From: Arenicola marina
Taxonomy: Eukaryota; Annelida; Polychaeta; Arenicolidae
NCBI GenBank assembly: GCA_964019135.1
Contig: OZ025256.1
Coordinates: 18,297,911-18,361,910 of the forward strand
Direction of reading: 5' to 3'
DNA: 64,000 nt
Shown here: positions 1 through 8,475 of the stretch, one piece after another
Layout: every line of letters starts with the position of its first letter
How positions within the stretch are numbered: the first letter of the stretch is position 1
The notes under the pieces: model-generated
Database searches by the model: none
Told to the model about the DNA's origin: nothing
What the model saw: the letters and a program-made list of their open reading frames with translations, nothing else
Translations under genes and position numbers: made by a program

Positions 1-173
1 CAAAGGAAAAACATTTCGCAGGATTTGAGTTGTAGGAAGGCGACCAAATAAGAAAAGGGGAGATCGGGGGGGGGGGGGGGCGGAAGAGTTGGGTAAGTGA
101 ATACAGCAAGGTGGGGGCGGTTTCAACGCGGTGACGCCCCTGTGACCCCCCCCCCCCCCTAACTCCTTCAAGC
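1..173. other. Non-genic lead-in with G and C homopolymers
   Basis: This short stretch contains a long poly-G run near position 66 and a poly-C run near 147. No coding or RNA signal is visible. It leads directly into the first tandem array. Confidence 0.5.
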
Positions 174-405
174 CGTTAATCTTCTAGCTGGTGGCCCTCA
201 TCGTTAATCTTTTAGCTGGTGGCCCTCATCGTTAATCTTCTAGCTGGTGGCCCTCATCGTTAATCTTCTAGCTGGTGGCCCTCATCGTTAATCTTCTAGC
301 TGGTGGCCCTCATCGTTAATCTTCTAGCTGGTGGCCCTCATCGTTAATCTTCTAGCTGGTGGCCCTCATCGTTAATCTTCTAGCTGGTGGCCCTCTTCGT
401 TAATC
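174..405. repeat. 28-bp minisatellite, about 8 copies
   Basis: A 28-bp unit starting CGTTAATCTTCTAGCTGGTG and ending in GGCCCTCAT repeats about eight times with almost no divergence (one C/T change in the second unit). The last copy decays into the junction with the 45-bp array. No coding function is inferred. Confidence 0.93.
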
Positions 406-463
406 GTCGCACTAATCGTCTCTGTGGCCTGACATATTCCTTGCATGCTTCTAATATATTCAT

Positions 464-2513
464 GCGCTGTTGTAGTAAGCTCCCATTGGCTGGTTCTCCT
501 GTACTGAGACGTTGTTGTCGTCTGCTCCCATTAGCTGGTTCTCCAATAATGAGACGTTGTTGTCGTGAGCCCCCATTAGCTGGTTCTCCTATACTGAGAC
601 GCTGTTGTCGTGAGCTCCCATTAGCTGGTTCTCCTATACTGAGACGCTGTTGTCGTCTGCTCCCATTAGCTGGTTCTCCAATATTGAGACGCTGTTGTCG
701 TGAGCTCCCATTAGCTGGTTCTCCTATACTGAGACGCTGTTGTCGTGAGCTCCCATTAGCTGGTTCTCCTATACTGAGACGCTGTTGTCGTGAGCTCACA
801 TTGGCTAGTTACTGTTGTCGTCAGCTCACATTGGCTGGTTCTCCTATACTGAAACTGGTGTCGTTATCTCCCATTGGCTGTTTCTCCTATACTGAGGCGC
901 TGTTTTCGTCTGCTCCCATTGTCTGGTTCTCCTATACAGAGATTCTGATTTCGTCTTCTCACATTGGCTGGTTCTTCTATACTGAGGCGCTGTTGTCGTT
1001 GGCTCACATTGACTGGTTCTCCTATACTGAGGCGCTGTTGTCGTCTCCTCACATTGTCTGGTTCTCCTATACTGAGTCGCTGTTGTCGTCAGCTCACATT
1101 GTCTGGTTCTCCTATACTGAGGCGCTGTTGTCGTTTCCTCACATTGTCTGGTTGTCTTATACTGAGTCGTTGTTGTCGTCAGCTCACATTGTCTGGTTCT
1201 TCTATATTGAGACTCTGTTGTCGTCAGCTCACATTAGCTGGTTCTCCTTTACTGAGACGTTGTTGTCGTCAGCTCACGTTGTTTGGTTCTCCTATACTGA
1301 GATTCTGTTCTCGTCTGCTCCCGTTGACTGATTCTCCTATACTGAGACGCTGTTGTCATTAGCTCCCATTGGCTGGTTCTCCTATACTGAGGCGCTCCTG
1401 TCGTCTGCTCCCATTGGCTGGTACTTCTATACTGAGACTCTGTTGTCGTCTGCTTCCGTTGGCTGATTCTCCTTTACTGAGACGCTGTTGTCGCCTGCTC
1501 CCATTGTATGGTTCTCCTATACTGAGGTGCTGGTGTCGTCTGCACCCATTGGCTGCTTCTCCTATACTGAGACGCTGCTGTCATTAGCTCCCATTGGCTG
1601 GTTCTATTATACTAAGATGCTGTTGTGGTCTGCTCCAATTGGCTGGTTCTCCCATACAGAGACGCATTTGTCGTCTGCTTCCATTGGCTGGTTCTCCTAT
1701 ACTGAGACGTTGTTTTCGTCTGCTCCCATTGGCTGGTTCTCCTATACTGAGATCCTGTTCTCGTCTGCTTCCATTGGCTGGTTCTTCCTTTACTGAGACG
1801 CTGTTGTCGTCTGCTTTCATTGGCTGGTTCTCTTGTACTGAGACGCTGTTGTCGTCTGCTCCTATTGTCTGGTTCTCCTATACTGAGGTGCTGTTGTCGT
1901 GTGCACCCATTGGCAGCTTCTCCTATACTGAGACGCTGCTGTCGTTAGCTCCCATTGGCTGGTTCTATTATACTAAGATGCTGTTGTGGTCTGCTCCAAT
2001 TGGCTGGTTCTCCCATACTGAGACGCATTTGTCGTCTGCTCCCATTGGCTGGTTCTCCTATACTGAGACGCTGTTCTCGTCGGCTCCCGTTGGCTGGTTC
2101 TCCTATACTGAGACGCTGTTGTCGTCTGCTCCCATTGTCTGGTTCTCTTACACTGTGACGCATTTGTCGTCTGCTCCCATTGGCTGGTTCTCCTATACTG
2201 AGACCCTGTTGTCGTCTGCTCCCGTTGGCTGGTTCTTCTATACTGAGACGTTGTTGTCGTCTGCTCCCATTGTCTGGTTTTCCTATACTTAGGTGCTGTT
2301 GTCGCCTGCACCCATTGGCTGCTTCTCCAATACTGAGACGCTGCTGTCGTCTGCTCCCGTTGGCTGGTTCTCCTATACTGAGACGCTGTTGTCGTCTGCT
2401 CCCATTGTATGGTTCTCCTATACTGAGGTGCTGTTGTCGTCTGCACCCATTGGCTGCTTCTCCCATACTGAGACGCTGCTGTCGTTATCTTCCATTGGCT
2501 GGTTCTATTATAC
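464..2513. repeat. 45-bp minisatellite array, left segment
   Basis: Units of 45 bp share cores such as CCCATTGGCTGGTTCTCC and TATACTGAGACGCTGTTGTC, with substitution variants (GTCTGG, GAGGTGCTG, TTCTATTATACTAAG) but hardly any length change. There are about 45 copies here. Because 45 is divisible by three and the unit lacks stops in several frames, long open frames appear on both strands. They are by-products. The array is cut by LTR element 1 at 2,513 and resumes at 8,476. Confidence 0.95.
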
Positions 2514-2876
2514 TGTTACGATGGAGCATCTGATAGTATAAGGGGAAAACTAGACCTCGGTGGGAAGGTGCGGTGGGTAAATCGGTGGAGGGGAGCTGGG
2601 TAAACAGAACGGCGGGTGACGGAGAAAGAGAAACGTGATTGAATGTGGGTAACGCGAAAGACTGGCACGTTATATCACTGTTTGATTATTATGTTGTGGC
2701 TCACCACAGTTGTTCCTAAGTTTCACCGGACTTAAATAAACCGCTAGAACATTTATAGCTACAAGTTGTTGAGTCACTTCGGTGCTCGTTTGCCGGCGAC
2801 CTTGACCCTGGGCGAGTCCATTGGGTCCCACACTACGAGGGGTGACCTGACCGGATCCCAGGCACGACGCTTAACA
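2514..2876 (+). repeat. 5' LTR of LTR element 1
   Basis: The 363-bp LTR starts TGTTACGATGG and ends GACGCTTAACA. It shows no visible difference from the 3' LTR. The stretch ACTTAAATAAACCGC near 2,730 contains AATAAA and may serve as the polyadenylation signal; that role is inferred. Confidence 0.96.
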
Positions 2877-2877
2877 T

Positions 2878-2895
2878 TGGTGTCAGAAGTGGGAT
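2878..2895 (+). promoter_or_regulatory. Primer binding site, tRNA-Leu type
   Basis: TGGTGTCAGAAGTGGGAT begins one base after the 5' LTR. It is complementary to the 3' end of a leucine tRNA, including the CCA tail, and would prime minus-strand synthesis. Confidence 0.85.
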
Positions 2896-2928
2896 AGTTC
2901 TTTTTGATGCGCGTTGTGACAACTAGCC

Positions 2929-4284
2929 ATGGCAAGCGGCACTCGCAGTAAGACACAAGAAGAATTTTCGGAAATCAGCATGGCGGACCTGTTGAAGGCT
3001 ATTGAGGTTCAGGCTGACAGATCGCAGCAAGTCATACTGGAGTTTCGGCAGGAGTTACGGCAACAACTGGACGAGCAGCTGTGCCGTCATGCTGACGTCC
3101 AAACCAGTGCGTTGCGCCAGGTCAGACAACAACTGGACAAACAGTGTACTGACAGGAACAAGACGCTGGAGTCTCAGGTGAATCAGGCCTGTGAGACCCT
3201 AACAGAGAGAGTAGACGCCGTCTGCGAAGATATCGGACAGCTAAGGGACGCGGTGACTACCGACCTGAGAAACCTGAGAAGTGAAGTCGGCGGAACACGT
3301 GTCGCAGAACGTTATGAGAACTACCGAGACGACGCGGACACGCGTCAGTTGAGTATGGACTTGGAGACTTATCCTGTTGTTAACCCAACTGCCCCTCTCT
3401 TCTCCACGTAGCTGGTTCCCACCTCTAGCTCCAACCACGTAAGTCGGAAGCCTCAAGAATTTGATGGCAAAGTGCCATGGGAAGCATACCGGGCGCAATT
3501 CGAACTTTTGGCGGAAGCCAATGAGTGGACAGATCAACAATGCGCCACCCAGCTGGCCACGAGCTTAAAAGGCCCAGCAGTCGAGATCCTGGGTCAGCTC
3601 TCTCGAGATCAACGCCACAGCTATGAGGCCCTAGCAGATGCCTTGGACAGACGGTACGGAACCCGACATCAAGACGAAGTCTATAGGGCGAGATTCCGGA
3701 CCCGGATCAGAGGTCGGGGAGAATCACTACAACAGCTTGCTCAAGACCTAGAAAACATTGCCCACAAGGCCTATCCTGATGGAGGTACGGAGGTCATCAG
3801 GATCCTTTTAAGGGATCAGTTTATTGACGCCTTAGATAGTACTCAGCTCAAGATTCAGGTGAAACAGGCGCAACCGGCTGGATTGCAGGAAGCCTTAGCA
3901 CGAGCACTTGAATTTGAATCATACGTGAAATCGAGTACTGAAAGATTCCAGACTGACTCAAATTCAGGATTTCGGACGCGAGTAGGACATGTACTGCCTG
4001 AAAGGCGTCAAGGGGGCTGTTGGCATTGTGGTAAACCAGGACACTTGCGGAGAAATTGCGGGAAACTAAGGAGGGAGGATCAGAGCGCTTACCATGCGGA
4101 CGGCAGTGCACAACAGAGAACGTGCTGGCGCTGTGGCAGACCTGGTCACATGCAGTGGGAATGCCTGCAGCAGCAGGACTCTACGGTGGCGGCGCAAGCT
4201 TCGGGAAACGAGAGGAGGCTGGTAAGGCGGGACGAAAGCCAGTCTACCCGTCGCAGTCCCAGTTGTTGGTCTCCAGGCCAGTAG
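2929..4284 (+). pseudogene. gag: gag of LTR element 1, interrupted by one in-frame TAG
   Basis: This frame encodes the capsid/nucleocapsid polyprotein that packages element RNA into cytoplasmic particles. It starts at ATG 2,929 (MASGTRSKTQEEF) and stays in one frame to 4,284, apart from a TAG at 3,409-3,411. The N-terminal part is rich in Q, R, L and E heptads and looks like a coiled coil. The middle part (WEAYRAQFELLAE onward) resembles gypsy capsid sequences. Two CX2CX4HX4C zinc knuckles follow (CWHCGKPGHLRRNC at 4,018-4,059 and CWRCGRPGHMQWEC at 4,123-4,164), the usual RNA-binding nucleocapsid. The frame overlaps the protease frame, which lies at -1. The TAG is followed by CTG, not a classic readthrough context, so a nonsense mutation is the simplest reading. 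Confidence 0.88.
4203..4209 (+). promoter_or_regulatory. Candidate -1 frameshift slippery heptamer G GGA AAC
   Basis: GGGAAAC sits in the gag/pro overlap, with GGA (4,204-4,206) and AAC (4,207-4,209) as zero-frame codons. This is exactly the X XXY YYZ phase needed for -1 slippage. Slipping here joins gag to the protease frame. A possible GGGAC/GTCCC stem lies at 4,229-4,233 and 4,256-4,260. Its spacing is longer than usual, so the stimulatory structure is uncertain. Confidence 0.7.
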
Positions 4285-5075
4285 AAACAGCCAGTTCGAT
4301 CCAAGCCATGGGAGAGATAGAGGGAAGAAGATGTCATATTGTCATCGACACAGCTTCAGAGAAGACGTTCATCAGACCGGATATGACAACGCAGAGACAC
4401 TTACCCGAAGCCAAGCAAAAGATCTGTGGTGTGACAGGTCACTGTGCTGTCTTGTGGGGACCTATTGATATTTTGTTGAGGTTGGGAAGTGTCGAGACCA
4501 AACACTCAGTCTATGTGGCAGATATTGACGAACCCTGTATCTTGGGTCTAGACTTCTTGTTACCCAGGGAGTGTTACCTGGATCTGGGAAGGATGCAGAT
4601 GAGGTGTGATGGACAGACGATTCCTGTTCGCGCTGTTGGTGAAACCAGTACCACGTTTACTGCTTGTAGGACAACCATTGTGCCTCCCAAATCCGAGAAA
4701 CTGCTATTGTGCAAAGCCGAGAGAACACTGAATGCTCGTTACGGGATGGTCGAAGGAGATGAGAGCGTTGCACTAGCAGACGGATTGATGGTAGGCAGGA
4801 CTTTAGTTGATTTGAATGAAGAAGTCGTTCCAATCGTGATGGCAAATGTTTCTTGCCAGCCACAAACAGTACGTGAAGGAAGTCAAGTTGGGTTATGTCA
4901 GGAAGTTGTGCAAATTCAGACTAGAGTGTGCAAAGTAAACCAGCCAGATGGCAATGAGGAATTGCCTGATTATCTTCAGGATCTGTTTCAGAGAAGTTCA
5001 TCGTGTCTCGATTCCCAACAGACAGACAGACTCAGAGAATTGTTAGTGTCCTACGCTGATGTGTTTTCTTCCTGA
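4210..5075 (+). CDS. pro: Protease region of LTR element 1 (pro, -1 frame relative to gag)
   Basis: The frame is entered by -1 frameshifting from gag and runs to TGA at 5,073-5,075. It carries the retropepsin signature IVIDTASEKTFI, where D-T-A replaces the commoner D-T-G of the aspartic protease active site. A second hydrophobic segment, CILGLDFLL, is the typical flap-distal ILG motif of retroviral-type proteases. The enzyme would cleave the Gag-Pol polyprotein. The frame continues into reverse transcriptase with no change of phase beyond the TGA, so pro and pol were one polyprotein interrupted by a single stop codon. Confidence 0.85.
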
Positions 5076-8009
5076 GACCATGACCTTGGACGCACGGACT
5101 TGACAGAGCACCACATTAATACTGGTGATCATGCGCCAATCAAACAACCGCCAATAAGAATGGGCCCAATCCAGCGACAGGAGATGGAGAAAGTGATGGA
5201 AGACTACGTCAAACAAGACGTAGTAGAGAAATCTAGTAGCCCATGGTCATCCGCTGTGGTCCTGGTGAAGAAGAAGGACGGGTCTACAAGGTGTTGTGTG
5301 GATTATCGCGCACTTAACCAAGTGACAGTCAAGGACTCGTATCCTTTACCTAGAGTGGACGACACTCTGGACGCTCTAACTGGAGCTAAATGGTTCAGCA
5401 CTCTGGATCTGAAGTCCGGCTACCACCAGGTGAAAATGGCCGACGCTGACAAGACGAAGACGGCTTTCTCTTACGGGCAGGGTTTGTGGCAGTTTCGCGT
5501 CATGCCGTTTGGATTATGTAATTCGCCTGCAACTTTTGAGCGCTTGATGGAGCGAATTCTTGAAGGTCTTCATTGGAAAACGTCAATTGTGTTTCTCGAC
5601 GATGTGAATGTGTTCGGAGTGAGTTTCGAACAAGAACTAGAACGACTGGTTGAAGTACTCGACAGATTCCGAGCCGCACAGCTGAAACTGAATCCCCGGA
5701 AGTGTCAATTGTTTCAGAAAGAGGTCCCGTTCCTTGGACATCTTGTGGGAGAAAATGGCGTCCGCACTGATCCTGAAAAAGTGTCAGCCGTCACGAATTG
5801 GCCCGTTCCCACGTGTGTGAGTGAAGTGAGAAGTTTTGTGGGACTCTGTACTTATTACAGAAGATTTGTGAAGGACTTTGCTTCTATTGCAGCACCTCTG
5901 CATGGTCTAACGAAGAAAGGCTGTGACTTTGTGTGGTCGAACGAGTGCAAACGGGCGTTTTCTCTCCTGAAAGAAGCTTTGGCTACTGCACCAGTATTAC
6001 CATTTCCTGACCCAACTCAGCCGTATGTACTGGACTGTGACGCAAGCAACACCGGCATCAGCGGCGTCCTGTCTCAGAGGAAGGACGGCGCTGAACACGT
6101 AGTCGCCTACTTCAGCCGAGGTCTCAGCAACGCCGAGAAAAACTACTGCGTGACTAGGAAGGAGCTTTTGGCAATAGTGAAAAGTCTAAGTCACTTCCAT
6201 CCGTACTTGTATGGAGCGCAATTCACCATCCGTACAGACCACGCTGCGTTGCGTTGGCTGCGAAGCCTGAAAAACCCTGAGGGTCAACTGGCTCGATGGA
6301 TTGGGAAGATGGACCAGTATGACTATCAGATCGAGTATCGACCCGGAAAGAGTCACGCGAATGCCGACAGCTTGAGCCATCGACCTTGCGACGAAGAATG
6401 TCACCACTGCCACAATAAGGAGGCAACGGTGTGTTGTCAGACAGTCTTAACAGACGACGTAACAGATAACATCGCCACATCGCAGAAAGCGGATAAGGAC
6501 TTGCTGCCCATCATCCACCACCTTGGTCAGAGTGTCCTCCGACCAGCGTGGGAGAAGATTTCGAGTGCGAGTGCCAACACCAAGAACTATTGGACGCAAT
6601 GGGACATGCTGCGGCTAGACGACGGCGTTCTCCAGCAGAAGTGGGAGTCGCCAGATGGGGTGATCAGGTACTGGCAGACGGTGATGCCGAAGAACCTTCG
6701 AGCCGATGTCATGATGGAAGCACACAATAACATATCTGGAGGTCATCTCGGCGTCAAGAAGACGCTCAGTCACTTGCGACAGAGATTCTATTGGTTAGGC
6801 ATGCGACGTGACGTAGAGGAGTGGTGCCGATGCTGCACTATCTGCTGCGCCAAGAAGGGACCACAACTTCAAGGCAGGGCCCCAATGCAGTTGTACCAAG
6901 TTGGAGCCCCAATGGAGAAAGTAGCGGTGGATATTGCTGGGCCGCTACCGCTTTCAACTTCCGGTAGTCGCTACATTTGCGTAGCTATGGACTGTTACAC
7001 CAAATGGCCAGAAGCGTACGCAATCCCAAATCAGGAAGCTACTACTGTGGCCAGTGCACTGCTGGATTTCTTCTGGCGATTTGGGATGCCCGATGAACTG
7101 CATTCCGATCAGGGAAGCAACTTTGAGTCTGCTGTCTTCAAAGAATGCTGCAGTCTACTAGGAATCCAGAAGACGAGAACAACTCCTCTACGACCGCAAT
7201 CTGACGGCATGGTTGAGAAGTTTAATTGGACCCTCGGACAAGAGCTAGCGAAATACTGTCAAACTGGACAGGATGAGTGGGAAGAGAAGCTGGCACCGCT
7301 GTTGATGGCGTACAGATCATGTGAGCATGAATCTACGGGATATACACCGGCAAAGCTGATGCTTGGGCGAGAATTGCGCTTGCCTGTCGACTTGCTTACC
7401 GGAAGACCCCCAGATGAGGAGTTCCCGAGGGACATCCCGAGCTACGTCCGAGAACCACAAGAACGAATGGGAGAGGTACATCATCAAGTGCGCGAGAACT
7501 TGAAAATCTCTGGAGAAACTATGAAAAAAAGACATGACTTGAAGGCCAGTGAAGTGACCTTCAAGAAAGACGATCATGTCTGGCTGTACAACCCTCGGTG
7601 GAAGAAGGGTCTATCTCCGAAGTTGATGAGCAACTGGGAGGGGCCGTATGTCATTGTCGATCGTCTGTCCGACGTGACTTTCCGCATACGAGCCGGACGA
7701 AGTAAGGCGAAAATCGTCCACGCCAATCGGTTGTGGCGGTACCGCGGACCTGGGCGATATACCTGGGCAGAAGAACTTCCGGAACCCGAGATTGTTGCTG
7801 GAATACAGGAACAGCTACAGGTGGAGAATCCTTCTACCTTGACTGTGGGAGCTGATTCCGTGCCAGTGAATGATGGCACGATGACAGATGAAGATGCTGG
7901 TACGGAGCGTGTGGAGCGCGGTGCAGTTGATCAGAGAGCACCGGAACTGAGGCGGTCCACCAGGCAACGCAGGAAACCGACAAGACATGGGGACTTTATT
8001 CGATATTGA
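5076..8009 (+). CDS. pol: pol of LTR element 1: reverse transcriptase, RNase H, integrase
   Basis: About 977 codons are open after the TGA at 5,073. The order is RT, RNase H, integrase. RT shows CVDYRALN, STLDLKSGYHQV, MPFGLCNSPATFE and the catalytic FLDD, with the Asp pair at codons 5,598-5,603. RNase H shows LDCDAS, TRKELLAIV and TDHAALRW. Integrase has an H2C2 zinc-binding head (GGHLGVKK to CRCCTICC), then the catalytic triad Asp 6,930, Asp 7,107 and Glu 7,215 (D-D-35-E spacing). A GPY/F-type module (WEGPYVIV) follows near the C-terminus. All catalytic residues remain, so apart from the upstream TGA the enzyme looks intact. Products act on element RNA and cDNA in particles and then in the nucleus. 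Confidence 0.95.
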   Translation, partial: DHDLGRTDLTEHHINTGDHAPIKQPPIRMGPIQRQEMEKVMEDYVKQDVVEKSSSPWSSAVVLVKKKDGSTRCCVDYRALNQVTVKDSYPLPRVDDTLDALTGAKWFSTLDLKSGYHQVKMADADKTKTAFSYGQGLWQFRVMPFGLCNSPATFERLMERILEGLHWKTSIVFLDDVNVFGVSFEQELERLVEVLDRFRAAQLKLNPRKCQLFQKEVPFLGHLVGENGVRTDPEKVSAVTNWPVPTCVSEVRSFVGLCTYYRRFVKDFASIAAPLHGLTKKGCDFVWSNECKRAFSLLKEALATAPVLPFPDPTQPYVLDCDASNTGISGVLSQRKDGAEHVVAYFSRGLSNAEKNYCVTRKELLAIVKSLSHFHPYLYGAQFTIRTDHAALRWLRSLKNPEGQLARWIGKMDQYDYQIEYRPGKSHANADSLSHRPCDEECHHCHNKEATVCCQTVLTDDVTDNIATSQKADKDLLPIIHHLGQSVLRPAWEKISSASANTKNYWTQWDMLRLDDGVLQQKWESPDGVIRYWQTVMPKNLRADVMMEAHNNISGGHLGVKKTLSHLRQRFYWLGMRRDVEEWCRCCTICCAKKGPQLQGRAPMQLYQVGAPMEKVAVDIAGPLPLSTSGSRYICVAMDCYTKWPEAYAIPNQEATTVASALLDFFWRFGMPDELHSDQGSNFESAVFKECCSLLGIQKTRTTPLRPQSDGMVEKFNWTLGQELAKYCQTGQDEWEEKLAPLLMAYRSCEHESTGYTPAKLMLGRELRLPVDLLTGRPPDEEFPRDIPSYVREPQERMGEVHHQVRENLKISGETMKKRHDLKASEVTFKKDDHVWLYNPRWKKGLSPKLMSNWEGPYVIVDRLSDVTFRIRAGRSKAKIVHANRLWRYRGPGRYTWAEELPEPEIVAGIQEQLQVENPSTLTVGADSVPVNDGTMTDEDAGTERVERGAVDQRAPELRRSTRQRRKPTRHGDFIRY

Positions 8010-8098
8010 TGTTATTTGTGATATTGTAACAATTCAGTTTTGATTCTTTGATGTTTTACTATTCATGTGGATTTATACCTTGTCGAGACGACAAAAGC

Positions 8099-8112
8099 TA
8101 AGGAGGGGGTAT
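8099..8112 (+). promoter_or_regulatory. Polypurine tract of LTR element 1
   Basis: The purine run AGGAGGGGG immediately precedes the 3' LTR and would prime plus-strand DNA synthesis. Confidence 0.8.
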
Positions 8113-8475
8113 TGTTACGATGGAGCATCTGATAGTATAAGGGGAAAACTAGACCTCGGTGGGAAGGTGCGGTGGGTAAATCGGTGGAGGGGAGCTGGGT
8201 AAACAGAACGGCGGGTGACGGAGAAAGAGAAACGTGATTGAATGTGGGTAACGCGAAAGACTGGCACGTTATATCACTGTTTGATTATTATGTTGTGGCT
8301 CACCACAGTTGTTCCTAAGTTTCACCGGACTTAAATAAACCGCTAGAACATTTATAGCTACAAGTTGTTGAGTCACTTCGGTGCTCGTTTGCCGGCGACC
8401 TTGACCCTGGGCGAGTCCATTGGGTCCCACACTACGAGGGGTGACCTGACCGGATCCCAGGCACGACGCTTAACA
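8113..8475 (+). repeat. 3' LTR of LTR element 1
   Basis: A 363-bp direct repeat of 2,514-2,876 with no difference seen by eye. It is followed by the target duplication ATAC and by resumption of the 45-bp array. Confidence 0.96.

Larger units (their letters stand above)
2514..8475 (+). mobile_element. LTR element 1: Ty3/gypsy retrotransposon
   Basis: A complete LTR retrotransposon of 5,962 bp. Two 363-bp LTRs (2,514-2,876 and 8,113-8,475) begin TG and end CA and look identical by eye. The target duplication is ATAC (2,510-2,513 and 8,476-8,479). The uninterrupted target TATTATACTAAGATG still exists in neighbouring units of the 45-bp array, for example near 1,606, so the insertion site is certain. 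Inside are a tRNA-Leu-type primer site, gag, protease, reverse transcriptase, RNase H, integrase and a polypurine tract. The domain order RT-RH-IN places it in Ty3/gypsy. Two in-frame stops (3,409-3,411 and 5,073-5,075) interrupt the reading frames. Identical LTRs imply a recent insertion. Confidence 0.97.

Noticed and set aside
174-405. CRISPR-like regular repeats
   Set aside because: The repeats are head-to-tail with no unique spacers, and the genome is eukaryotic.
387-1331. 314-codon open frame in the 45-bp array
   Set aside because: The same array opens several frames on both strands and the frame drifts between alternative readings. This follows from a stop-poor 45-bp unit rather than a gene.
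3409-3417. Classic stop-codon readthrough site in gag
   Set aside because: TAG is followed by CTG rather than CAATTA-like or CTA-type contexts, so readthrough was not called as a feature, though it cannot be excluded.
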